DNA of 64,000 nucleotides, from assembly GCA_049644265.1 (NCBI GenBank), contig JBARRO010000224.1:1-64000 (forward strand). Direction: 5' to 3'. This DNA comes from JBARRO01 sp049644265 (GTDB taxonomy: Bacteria; Bacteroidota; Ignavibacteria; UBA10030). A model generated the notes under the pieces. It was given only the letters and a program-made list of their open reading frames with translations, was not told where the DNA came from and did not search any database. The position numbers were made by a program, and so were the translations under genes. Below, one piece after another: positions 43,301-51,535 of this stretch (within the stretch, counting starts at the first letter, position 1; each line of letters starts with the position of its first letter).

Positions 43301-43419
43301 TGAACGCCGGAGACCATACAGTTCGATGGGATGGCTCACACTTGGCCGGCGGCGTTTACTTCTATAGGATTCAGGCGGGAGAATTTACGCAGATGCGGAA
43401 GATGGTGCTGGTAAAATAA
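40342..43419 (+). CDS. Secreted N-acetylmuramoyl-L-alanine amidase (PGRP type) with T9SS C-terminal domain
   Basis: A 1025-aa exported protein: signal peptide (about 1-20, ending LLAQ), an N-terminal beta domain, then an Amidase_2/PGRP domain (about 165-335) with zinc ligands in AIHHTA, VFGHRDY and TVCPGS. Golvesin-like beta domain and an Fn3-like domain follow, then a region near 700-900 resembling a Rossmann-like surface domain, and finally the T9SS sorting domain (QNFPNPFNPETAISYQL ... MRKMVLVK). Probably a cell-surface or secreted peptidoglycan hydrolase. ATG at 40342 has AAGGGG four bases upstream. Divergent from aguB with its own promoter. Confidence 0.88.
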   Translation: MKILPSILFGLMFGSSVVLLAQEDGSKQAFPLHDAIRILTPQRNAVLYESSPSAPFDDSNDRLVFAGNATDTAWVLEVAFIDGDGISSGWSRAELHWHTGGMFWARVLISSRDQWSRVRFRIVDQGLRSTVSVKFHALDFITPAREEQFHPSPISNLAAASLDSIPSPSLVLRSTWGASPPNGSLVPHLPFRAAIHHTAINRVTTLAQGINEMKFIQDLHMNGNGWKDIGYHFCIDDSGRIYQATEVQYVASHVDNGNTGNVGIAFMGDFSVNQPTPLALQACSNLLAYLETQFPIQTDSVFGHRDYNPNTVCPGSAFYPLLPQLRNSVRQQVSFGAPYVKNPQPTPYSTTVDPGTSISFNLRDDGEGILTSSLVVTIGLANVQPVVQQIDPNEIKATFTPASPFQFSSTITVTVFANDQSTPSKSLLYHYQFKTKAQTIYNETLTENTISNATWTQTGSWTSTISDAILPELNDGVMIYARDSLADHSFEIHPNIVESGNYLISLAMPRQENGLNARYVVTNSLGVRKEEYVEYNRNFEKAWFQLGTSSVYFSSGSPSNASIALLPAPGFTTMMMVDALKLEKVDPLLPPAIPELKSVTINAQGKVEIRWYHTLEAGIKGFRLFKSMDGTTWSDTVVTEKVLTSADTSFAFAPPGGSGMLFFRIVAVDTMKTEDIGSGADYVLSEPSDIYGVTYGVSPRLLVVDNFDRVGSWGPAQHPFVRSFGLALWPYGVGWESAVNDAIESGDIALEQYDVVMYLCGDDSDRDESVSNIEQVRLLRYLQHGGKLFISGSEIGYDLARAGRPDAALYAQIFRASFQGDDSGIRSCTGAAATPFSGLTFTFGAVTADTYIEDFPDYIAPTGGSTTALFYENSTKVAGVTYTGTFGPNSTAPGRIVYFSFPFETIYPSESRRLAMKGVLDYLGIATQVSENPVNGVPREFRLEQNFPNPFNPETAISYQLSANSFVNLVIYDLLGRKIATLVEGQMNAGDHTVRWDGSHLAGGVYFYRIQAGEFTQMRKMVLVK

Positions 43420-43539
43420 TCGCAATATCTGCTGGCTCGTTCCATCCTTCGCCTACCTGCCCTCCTCGGTGGTAACATTGAGGCAGGCGGGCGCTCAGGA
43501 TGGGTCTACTGCATTTACACCAAAGTGCAATTCAATGAA

Positions 43540-45510
43540 ATGAACGAAACACTCCAGTCCATATTTTCCGAAGACGGAGCTCTCACCTCCCTCCCCCACT
43601 ACGAATTCCGCCCTCAGCAACTCCGCATGGCAGAAGCGATTGCGGGCGCGCTCGAGGGAAAGCGCCATCTCATCGTTGAAGCACCGACCGGTGTCGGAAA
43701 AAGTCTTGCCTACCTCGTGCCCGCCATTCTCTTTGCAAAACGAGACAAGCGGAAGGCCATCGTATCAACGCATACGAAGAACCTGCAGGAGCAACTCCTC
43801 AGGAACGACATTGCGATAGTTCGTACGCTGATTGACGAACCGTTCGACGCCGTCGCGTTCAAGGGAAGAAGGAATTATCTCTGCACGACCCGTCTGGAAA
43901 ACGCCCTCCATCACCAACGTCAGCTGTTCGACAAAACGGATTTCGACCATCTTCAGCAGATCAAGGAGTGGTCGCTCCAGACCGTCGATGGCGATATCGA
44001 CTCCCTTCCCTTCAAGCCTGCCCCGGCTGTGTGGCAGCAGGTTTGTTCGGAAAAAGGGGCGTGCAGTGCCTCGATCTGCAAAGGGACTTGCTTTTTCCAA
44101 AAAGCACGGATTCGGGCACGTTCCGCAGACCTTGTGATCATGAACCACGCGTTGTTCTTCACGCTGTTCGCCATGCAGGAATCGGAAGAATTCTTTCTGT
44201 TCAAAGATGATTTCGTGATTTTCGACGAGGCACAGACTCTTGAGCAGGTCGCGGGGGTCGGCGTCGGCAAGAGCATTTCGCGTTCACAAGTGCTCTTTGC
44301 CATTCATAGACTCTACAATCCGAAAACCAAGAAAGGATTGCTCGCTCGTCTGAGGAAGAACAAGACCCGTGAACTGTGCGAGAATGCAGAAGACACGGTC
44401 GGAGCATTCTTCGACGCGGTGGATCAGGCCGTGAACCACTCCGGCAGCACATCGAAGACACTCCGCATACGTGTTCCGAATTTCGTTGACGATACTGTCT
44501 CAGAGAGTCTCCGGAATATTCAGTCGAGCCTCAAGGAGTTGGAGGAGCAGGAGAAACCCTCTGTGAACAAGGACGAACTCCTGGCGGCAAAGCGGCTGGT
44601 CTGGGAGTCGGAGATCCTGATTCGGGAATTCCTCGCACAGTCGGACAAGTCGCTCACTTACTGGGTCGAGCGCTCGCCCGGGAGATTCCCCAATACGATC
44701 CTTCATGCTGCGCCTACCAGCGTAGCGGAAAGTGTCGGCCAGAAACTCTTCAAGGAGGGCGCCTCCGTCATCATGACCAGTGCGACACTGGCAGTCAACG
44801 GGTCCCTGGCGTATTTTCAGAACCGCATCGGAGCAACGAGTGCGGAGACGCTTGTGCTCGATTCCCCGTTCGACTATCAGAAGCAGATGCGAATCACGCT
44901 GGCCCGGGATATTCCTCCGCCCGATCAGAGGGAATACGAGGCCGCGCTCCCCGACTTTGTTTTTCGCTCCATTCGGCGGTCAAAGGGAAAGGCTCTCGTG
45001 CTGTTCACAAGCTCGGCGATGATGCATTCCGTAGCAGAAGCCCTTCATGATCGAATCGATTCCGAGGGAATTACACTCCTTGTGCAGGAAGGGAGTCGCG
45101 GTCGTCATTTCCTTCTTGAGCAGTTCAAAGAAGATGTCCATTCAGTTCTGTTCGGACTGGACAGTTTCTGGATGGGAGTGGATGTTCCGGGAGAGGCGCT
45201 GGAGCATGTGATCATCACAAAACTTCCGTTCGCCGTTCCAGACCACCCGCTGACAGAGGCACGGATCGAGTTGATTGCACAACGTGGAGGAAGCTCGTTT
45301 CTCGAATACACTCTGCCCGAAGCAGTGCTTAAGTTTAAGCAGGGCGTTGGAAGGCTCATCCGGGCGAAAACGGACAAGGGGATGGTGACGATCCTCGATT
45401 CGAGGTTACTCACAAAGTCGTACGGGAGAACATTCCTGCAATCCTTGCCGAGGTGTTCCGTGGAGATCATCTCGTCGGACGGAACAGAAGAGCTAAACCA
45501 GGATTTTTAG
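43540..45510 (+). CDS. DinG/XPD-like ATP-dependent DNA helicase
   Basis: A 656-aa superfamily 2 helicase. Motif I is VEAPTGVGKSLAY, the DEAH box reads DEAQ, and cysteines in NYLCTT, CSEKGACSASICKGTC fit the Fe-S cluster of the DinG/XPD group. C-terminal motifs include the GLDSFWMGVDVPGE and QGVGRLIR blocks. Likely role: unwinding D-loops, R-loops or damaged DNA. ATG at 43540 is chosen; a GTG at 43525 is possible; neither has a clear ribosome site. Confidence 0.9.
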   Translation: MNETLQSIFSEDGALTSLPHYEFRPQQLRMAEAIAGALEGKRHLIVEAPTGVGKSLAYLVPAILFAKRDKRKAIVSTHTKNLQEQLLRNDIAIVRTLIDEPFDAVAFKGRRNYLCTTRLENALHHQRQLFDKTDFDHLQQIKEWSLQTVDGDIDSLPFKPAPAVWQQVCSEKGACSASICKGTCFFQKARIRARSADLVIMNHALFFTLFAMQESEEFFLFKDDFVIFDEAQTLEQVAGVGVGKSISRSQVLFAIHRLYNPKTKKGLLARLRKNKTRELCENAEDTVGAFFDAVDQAVNHSGSTSKTLRIRVPNFVDDTVSESLRNIQSSLKELEEQEKPSVNKDELLAAKRLVWESEILIREFLAQSDKSLTYWVERSPGRFPNTILHAAPTSVAESVGQKLFKEGASVIMTSATLAVNGSLAYFQNRIGATSAETLVLDSPFDYQKQMRITLARDIPPPDQREYEAALPDFVFRSIRRSKGKALVLFTSSAMMHSVAEALHDRIDSEGITLLVQEGSRGRHFLLEQFKEDVHSVLFGLDSFWMGVDVPGEALEHVIITKLPFAVPDHPLTEARIELIAQRGGSSFLEYTLPEAVLKFKQGVGRLIRAKTDKGMVTILDSRLLTKSYGRTFLQSLPRCSVEIISSDGTEELNQDF

Positions 45511-45627
45511 GATGAACGGATTTCCGGGATGAAGATACTGTGGAAAGAATTTGCCCTTTGTGCTTGCTTGTCTGGGAGGCTCTCTCTACCTTTTTGACAG
45601 CAAAATGAAAGAACTCAAGGTTCATCA

Positions 45628-46950
45628 ATGGCCAAACTGACGTTCAGCGAACTGGTGCGGGATGCTGGCGTTGTTGGGGCTGGCGGGGCGGGATTTCCCG
45701 CTCACGTCAAGGCTGCATCGGCCGTTGAAGTGGTCCTTGGAAACGGTGCAGAGTGCGAACCCCTCCTCCACAAGGACTTCGAGTTGCTGAACCGCGAGCC
45801 GGGTCGGGTCGTCGAGGGCCTTACCCTTCTCATGAAATCCACCGGCGCAAAGAAGGGATATGTTGGAATCAAAAGAAAATATGAAGAGAAACTCAAGGGA
45901 TTCAGTGCAGCGGCGGAAAGCCGGGGAATCGTGCTGCATTGGCTCGGAGATTTTTATCCGACCGGCGATGAGTATGTACTCGTTTACGAAGCCACCAAGC
46001 GACTTATCCCTCCCCAGGGTATTCCGTTAAACGTCGGCGTCGTTGTCAACAACGTCGAGACGTTGCGAAATCTTTCTCTTGCGGCAGAAGGAACCCCCGT
46101 AACGACAAAATATATCACGGTCGCCGGTGCTGTGCGAACTCCTTCCACCTTGAACGTCCCTGTCGGCATAAGCTATGGTGACGTCATTGCAGCGGCGGGC
46201 GGTTCGACGGCGGAGGAGTATGCGGTGTTCGTCGGCGGAATTATGATGGGGAAGCTCGAGTCCGATCTGAGCCGGCCGGTGACAAAAACTTGTGCGGGCC
46301 TTGTTGTCCTTCCCGTGACTCACCGTCTCATCCAGCGAAAGAGCCTTCCGGCCGAATCGATGCACCGGATAGGAAAGTCCGCCTGCGACCAGTGCAGTTA
46401 CTGCACGGAGTTTTGCCCCCGCTATCTGCTTGGCTACGACGTTCAACCCCACAAGGTCATGAGGAGTCTGAGCTTCACCGCGACCGGAGAACAAATCTGG
46501 AATCAGTGGGCAGATTTGTGCTGTTCCTGCGGATTATGCACGCTCTACGCTTGTCCGGAAGATCTTTATCCCAAGGAAGCTTGCGACAGGGCAAAAGTTG
46601 ATTTGAAATCGCGAGGGATGAAATGGACCGGCAACACGGATGTCTCCCCGCATCCGATGTATGACGGAAGACATGTTCCTCTCCGCCAGCTCATGAGTAA
46701 GATGGGCGTGGTTGAGTACGATGTGCCGGCGCATTTTCATGAAATGAAGTTCGCTCCAAAGAAGGTGCGACTGCCCTTGCAGCAACACATCGGAAATCCC
46801 GCCGAGCCGGTTGTGAGTGTTGGAGACAGCGTGAATGCCGGCGATGTCGTCGGGAAAATTCCGAAGGGCAAGTTGGGAGCGCGTATTCATGCGAGCATCA
46901 GCGGGCGGGTTACGGCGGTGAATGGGGAGATTGTTCTCGAAGCACGCTGA
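45628..46950 (+). CDS. PduS/RnfC-like iron-sulfur flavoprotein (SLBB domain)
   Basis: A 440-aa soluble electron carrier of the PduS group. N-terminal FMN/NADH-binding RnfC-like domain (GAGGAGFPAHVKA; GNGAECEPLLHKD), an SLBB domain (VPVGISYGDVIAAAGG), two 4Fe-4S motifs (CDQCSYCTEFCPRY; CCSCGLCTLYACPE) and a C-terminal barrel-sandwich domain. In propanediol microcompartments PduS reduces cobalamin inside the shell with help from shell protein PduT. The next gene encodes a PduT-like protein, in the same order as in pdu operons. ATG at 45628 has AAGG upstream. No diol dehydratase, aldehyde dehydrogenase or other shell gene is in the window. Confidence 0.88.
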   Translation: MAKLTFSELVRDAGVVGAGGAGFPAHVKAASAVEVVLGNGAECEPLLHKDFELLNREPGRVVEGLTLLMKSTGAKKGYVGIKRKYEEKLKGFSAAAESRGIVLHWLGDFYPTGDEYVLVYEATKRLIPPQGIPLNVGVVVNNVETLRNLSLAAEGTPVTTKYITVAGAVRTPSTLNVPVGISYGDVIAAAGGSTAEEYAVFVGGIMMGKLESDLSRPVTKTCAGLVVLPVTHRLIQRKSLPAESMHRIGKSACDQCSYCTEFCPRYLLGYDVQPHKVMRSLSFTATGEQIWNQWADLCCSCGLCTLYACPEDLYPKEACDRAKVDLKSRGMKWTGNTDVSPHPMYDGRHVPLRQLMSKMGVVEYDVPAHFHEMKFAPKKVRLPLQQHIGNPAEPVVSVGDSVNAGDVVGKIPKGKLGARIHASISGRVTAVNGEIVLEAR

Positions 46951-47003
46951 AGAAGACAAATTATTGGGAGTGCAGCACATTTCTCATTTGTTAGGAGATC
47001 ACC

Positions 47004-47558
47004 ATGGCAGAGATGAATTCCATCGGGCTTATTGAACTGACGAGCATTGCTGCAGGATACCAGGCGGGAGATGCGATGCTGAAGGCCGCAGACGTTACAC
47101 TGCTGCTTTCGCGGAGTATTTGCTCGGGCAAGTATATTGTGATGGTGGGAGGAGATGTTGCCGCGGTCAGATCCAGTATCGAGGCCGGAAAACAAACCGC
47201 ACGGGGAATGGTGATCGACACATTCACGATTCCAAACGTTCACAAGGACATTTTCCCGGCAATTTCTGGAGTCAATCGTGTTGAGATGCTCGAAGCGTTG
47301 GGTGTGATCGAGTCGTTCAGCGTCGCGTCGCTGATTGAGGCTGCGGACGCTGCCGTGAAGACTGCGCGTGTGAGCCTTATCGAGATAAGGCTGGCGATGG
47401 CTCTTGGAGGAAAAGCGTTCGCAACATTGACCGGCGACGTCGCTGCCGTCAGGGCAGCGGTGGACTCAGGGGCTGCGGTATGTTCGGAGAGGGGATTGCT
47501 GGTGAATAAGGTGGTTATCCCGAACCCGAGAAAAGAATTGTTGAAGGAATTGGTTTAA
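47004..47558 (+). CDS. Tandem BMC-domain shell protein, PduT-like
   Basis: A 184-aa protein with two bacterial-microcompartment domains (about 5-85 and 98-178), i.e. a BMC-T trimer-forming shell protein. C40 in SRSICSGKY occupies the position of the PduT pore cysteine that holds a 4Fe-4S cluster. Together with the PduS-like protein 54 nt upstream it could pass electrons across a protein shell. ATG at 47004 has TTAGGAG upstream. The second domain lacks this Cys. Orphan pair: no other microcompartment genes nearby. Confidence 0.88.
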   Translation: MAEMNSIGLIELTSIAAGYQAGDAMLKAADVTLLLSRSICSGKYIVMVGGDVAAVRSSIEAGKQTARGMVIDTFTIPNVHKDIFPAISGVNRVEMLEALGVIESFSVASLIEAADAAVKTARVSLIEIRLAMALGGKAFATLTGDVAAVRAAVDSGAAVCSERGLLVNKVVIPNPRKELLKELV

Positions 47559-47623
47559 AACAGAACACGGAAAATGCCAATCAGACGGCTCGACACGGAT
47601 CTAGGTCAGGATGGAATGAATAG

Positions 47624-50600
47624 CTATTTCATGAACACCATTTTCCTTACCTGAGCGAACCGCTTGTCCGAACCCGATTCCGACACCGCCTCAATCCGAT
47701 AAAAATACAATCCACTTGCCACCCTCGAGCCGTCCCACGTAACCTCGAACTCCCCGGCCCCCTTTCGCTCATCCACAAGCACCGCGATCGCCCTGCCTAG
47801 AAGGTCATAAACGGTCAGGGTTACCCAACTGACAACCGGTAACTGATACCTGATCAGTGTTTGCGGATTGAACGGATTCGGGTAGTTCTGCTGTAGGCCA
47901 AATGCCCGGGAAAGGTTGGCATCATGCATCGGCACACCCGTTGTTGGCGTTCCAAGCCCGCGGAGAGGAACTGCGATCTTTTTGCTTACGCCGTGTATGA
48001 CAGCGAAACCGGAATCGACAAACAGCCCGACGGAATCGGGCATAAACAGGAGATAGACGGTGCCGGTGTCGCCGCGCGGAATGGATTTGCTCCCAACCAA
48101 CCAGGCGGCACTAAAGTGGCTCGTGAGTGTGTAGACAGAGTCGAGCTCCGCCGTATTGATGGAGCTATTGGTGAGCCGAACCTTTGCCACCGCCGAGGTT
48201 GTGCCCTCGCGCACCGATCCGAAGTCGACTGATTCAGGTTGAGAGTTCACGGCTGGCGGAGGCGATGCCCCTGCAAGCGGAATGGCAGCCGTGCCGACGA
48301 TGGTCTCAATCCACAGCGAGTCGGCAAACCCCGCTCCATATATGGCCGGTTTGAAATAGACAGAGATCTGCATGCTGTCATTGGCTGCGACAGTGGCCGA
48401 CACCGAACCGAAGACGTGGAAGTGCACGTCCGATGTCCAAATACGGCTGATCGTCAGCGCGTTGACCGAAGGATTTCTGATGATACGATGCATAAGCAAG
48501 GAATCGCGGACTACCCGCTCGCCAAAGTCCAGAAGAGTGTAATCCATCTCAAGATGCGGTTGAGGACACGATCCCCGTAAAGGAATAAGTGTGCGTAGTG
48601 GCGTTGCGTTGTGGTATATCGCAATCGTGTCTTTGAACATTCCATAACGGTTCGGTATGAACGATGTCTCAAGAAACAGCGTGTCGAGTCGCGGCACAAC
48701 AAATCGTCCTGTATCGATACGGAACTGACTCGAGCGGACAACGATGGAATCGACGACGAGCGGGTTAACAGAATTGTTGGTAATCCAGCCTCCGAGAACG
48801 AATGGGACGTTGATCTTCCTCTCGCCGAAATCGAAAGCATTTTGAGACAGAACAATTGTGGGGTTCGACGATTGGCCGCTGAGCGCGATACGGTAGTTTC
48901 CACCGTTTGATGAAATTGCGAGTGTATCATCGCTGTGGCCGAAACGTTGAGGTCTGAAAACCACCGACAGCTGAAGACTGTCGTTTCCGCCAATCACAAC
49001 CGGAAAGCTCTGCCGGGTAAAAAAAACGGAGTATGAACAAACGGCTGACCAAAGACTCAGAGGCGAGAGGGATGCATTTCGGATCCAAACATTTTGCACC
49101 GATGAATCCCCCACAGCAACGTCGCCAAAACCGATTCCCATATCCGAAACCACCATCCTTGGCACTGATGCGGATCCAGCCAAGGGAACACGTATCAGAC
49201 CTGTCGATGCGTTGCTGACGAGCTTTAGTGTATCCCGATAGGTCCCGCTCGCATGCGGCAGGAACGAAACGCGTAGAATCGCCCCTTGTGACGGACCGAT
49301 GGTGTTTCGGGTCCAGTCAAGGCTGAACGTATTGCTGCCGGTGAAGGCCGTGTCGATCTGGAGAACATTGACAGATGAATTTGTCAGGTGCAAAGATACA
49401 GAACCTGTAGAATCGACCGGAAGGTCTCCAAAATCCACCGACGAAAAGTCGGTCTGCAACTGTGGAAACGGCGATTCACCTGAAAGAAATACGGTGCAGG
49501 TGCCGCCGTCCGATGAAATTGTAAGCGTATCTCCGCTGAAACCAAACCGTTGAGGTTTGAACACCACGGACATCTGAAGGCTGTCATTTCCGCCAATCAC
49601 AACCGGAAAGCTCTGCCGGGTCAGGAATGCGGAGTATGAACAAACGGCTGACCAAAGATTCAGCGGTGAGAGGGATGCGTTTCGAATCCAAATACTGCGC
49701 GCCGATGAGTCCCCGACAGCAACGTCGCCAAAACCAAGTCCGACCGCCGAGATCACCATCCTTGACACAGGTACGGTGCCGAACAAGGGGATGCAAATAA
49801 GACCCGTCGATGCGTTACTATGGAGCTTTAGAGTGTCAACGTGCGTCCCGCTGGCAAGCGGCAGGAACGAGACCTGAAGAATTGCCGCTTGTGACGCACC
49901 GATGGTCTTTTGGGTCCAGTCAACACTGAACGCCTCCCCTCCGGTGAAGACGGTGTCGATTTGAAGAGTGTTGATGGATGGATTTGACAGATGCAAGGAT
50001 ACTGTCATCGACGAACCCACGGGAACATCCCAAAAATTGATCAATGGGAGATCGGTCTGCAGTTGTGGAAACGGCGATTCTCCCGAAAGAACTACGGTCC
50101 GGAGTCCGCCATTCGTCTGAACGAGTACCGTGTCCCTGGAAACCCCAAACGGTTGTGTCGATTGGGTGCCCGGTGAGAATCTCACCACAACCTGAGACGA
50201 CCCACCCGGGGGCAGTGAAACCCTTCCAACCGGAGATATCACCGAGAAAGGACTACTGACTCCTCCAAGATCAACGACAAGCGTGTCCGTCGAGGTGTTA
50301 TTGTTGACAAGGGTGACGGTATCCTGGAGCGTAGAGCCGAGCGAAAGCACGCCAAAATCCACCAAGGTGTCGCTCAGAGACAGATTGAACACCGGATGGG
50401 CGACCAGGGACGAGAATACCGAGATTTGGTCGGCAACAAACACACCGCTGCCGGAGAAATAACTCACGGACACGTTCTGATATTCGATTCCGGTGAGCAG
50501 TATCCACACCTTGACGGATATCGACTCGCCGGGGAGCATTCCGTCGACTGGAATCGTCTGCCCATTATCTCCCCACACTGTGAGAGCGGTATTGGTCCCT

Positions 50601-51487
50601 TCCCAAACCGTCGCTCCGACACAGAGTCCTGCGGGAGAAAACACTCCTACCTCATCCCCCGGAGCCAGTCCCCGATCGCCGATACACGGATTGATTGAAA
50701 CTGGCAGTGCGATCGTGCAATTGCTTCCCGTGCCCGAAGTGAACGAGAAGTGCGTTGGAGTGGACACAGCGGTTGTCGTAAAACTCCAGGGATCAGACCA
50801 GGCACCGAATCCTGCGGCATTTTCCCCACGGACTCTCCAGTAAAACTGCGTGCTCTTTTGCAGCGGTCCCACAGCCGCTTTCGTATCAAGAACCGCGTTG
50901 TTGTCAAGAACAACCTGTTCAAACGCATGGTCCGTTGCGATTTGAAGATGATACGCCGTTGTCCGGGCCAGAGGATTCCAACTCGGCATCAATGATGTCG
51001 ATGTGTTTCCTGATCCGTTTTGGGGATAGAGTAGCGAGGGCTTGTCCGGTGGAGCTTGAGCAATCAGCTGGGAGAGGACGTAAATACCGTTGCTTGAATA
51101 CAGGCCATTTCCGTTTGAGTAGACAACGCTCACGAGGCTGTATTCTGTGTTTCGCACGGAACTCCATACGCGGAACAGCATCTGCTCGTTTGCAGTGAGA
51201 CCGTCGACCTCAGGCGTGAGGTTGTTGTCTCCCCACACCGTGAGGACGGCGTCTGCTTCCAACCAGACCGCTGCACCCACGCAGATACCGCCGGCCGTGA
51301 AGACGCCGATTTCGTCGCCACCCACGAGAGGAATCCCCGCAATGTTGGGATTCGCCAGAAGTGGAATGGCAATCGTCGCATTGGAGCCGGTAGTACCTGC
51401 GTACAGAAAGTGCCTGGTATTCTGGGCCGGCGCACGTGCAACCACGAGTGCTGTCGCCAAAAGGAATACCAAGTTGACTCGTCTCAT
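47624..51487 (-). CDS. Giant secreted protein with choice-of-anchor/ASH repeats and T9SS C-terminal domain
   Basis: A 1287-aa exported protein: signal peptide (1-21), a ~100-aa beta module (GDEIGVFTAGGICVGAAVW ... LTVWGDN) present twice with an Fn3-like domain between, then about eight ASH-type immunoglobulin-like repeats (pattern DFG...VGDS, IRNAS, SFLP..G...DTL) and the T9SS sorting domain (QNYPNPFNPQTLIRYQL ... VRKMVFMK). Two adjacent ASH repeats are duplicated as a 603-bp unit. No catalytic site; likely structural or adhesive. ATG at 51487 has GAGGT upstream; it follows the larger cargo gene by 48 nt. Confidence 0.85.
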   Translation of the reverse strand: MRRVNLVFLLATALVVARAPAQNTRHFLYAGTTGSNATIAIPLLANPNIAGIPLVGGDEIGVFTAGGICVGAAVWLEADAVLTVWGDNNLTPEVDGLTANEQMLFRVWSSVRNTEYSLVSVVYSNGNGLYSSNGIYVLSQLIAQAPPDKPSLLYPQNGSGNTSTSLMPSWNPLARTTAYHLQIATDHAFEQVVLDNNAVLDTKAAVGPLQKSTQFYWRVRGENAAGFGAWSDPWSFTTTAVSTPTHFSFTSGTGSNCTIALPVSINPCIGDRGLAPGDEVGVFSPAGLCVGATVWEGTNTALTVWGDNGQTIPVDGMLPGESISVKVWILLTGIEYQNVSVSYFSGSGVFVADQISVFSSLVAHPVFNLSLSDTLVDFGVLSLGSTLQDTVTLVNNNTSTDTLVVDLGGVSSPFSVISPVGRVSLPPGGSSQVVVRFSPGTQSTQPFGVSRDTVLVQTNGGLRTVVLSGESPFPQLQTDLPLINFWDVPVGSSMTVSLHLSNPSINTLQIDTVFTGGEAFSVDWTQKTIGASQAAILQVSFLPLASGTHVDTLKLHSNASTGLICIPLFGTVPVSRMVISAVGLGFGDVAVGDSSARSIWIRNASLSPLNLWSAVCSYSAFLTRQSFPVVIGGNDSLQMSVVFKPQRFGFSGDTLTISSDGGTCTVFLSGESPFPQLQTDFSSVDFGDLPVDSTGSVSLHLTNSSVNVLQIDTAFTGSNTFSLDWTRNTIGPSQGAILRVSFLPHASGTYRDTLKLVSNASTGLIRVPLAGSASVPRMVVSDMGIGFGDVAVGDSSVQNVWIRNASLSPLSLWSAVCSYSVFFTRQSFPVVIGGNDSLQLSVVFRPQRFGHSDDTLAISSNGGNYRIALSGQSSNPTIVLSQNAFDFGERKINVPFVLGGWITNNSVNPLVVDSIVVRSSQFRIDTGRFVVPRLDTLFLETSFIPNRYGMFKDTIAIYHNATPLRTLIPLRGSCPQPHLEMDYTLLDFGERVVRDSLLMHRIIRNPSVNALTISRIWTSDVHFHVFGSVSATVAANDSMQISVYFKPAIYGAGFADSLWIETIVGTAAIPLAGASPPPAVNSQPESVDFGSVREGTTSAVAKVRLTNSSINTAELDSVYTLTSHFSAAWLVGSKSIPRGDTGTVYLLFMPDSVGLFVDSGFAVIHGVSKKIAVPLRGLGTPTTGVPMHDANLSRAFGLQQNYPNPFNPQTLIRYQLPVVSWVTLTVYDLLGRAIAVLVDERKGAGEFEVTWDGSRVASGLYFYRIEAVSESGSDKRFAQVRKMVFMK
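48870..50075 (-). repeat. 603-bp in-frame tandem duplication inside the ASH-repeat gene
   Basis: The segments around 48870-49470 and 49473-50075 are highly similar at DNA level; for example CGGAAAGCTC and its long flanks recur at 49001 and 49604, exactly 603 bp (201 codons) apart. Each unit encodes two ASH repeats. The boundaries are approximate. Confidence 0.75.
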
Positions 51488-51535
51488 GGAATACCTCGCT
51501 TCCCGCTCACGAAGTCAGACTTCTGTTGATTCACT

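Noticed and set aside
43455..43495. CCTGCC/GGCAGG inverted repeat before the helicase gene as terminator
   Set aside because: Only six pairs, a 20-nt loop and no T-run on either strand.
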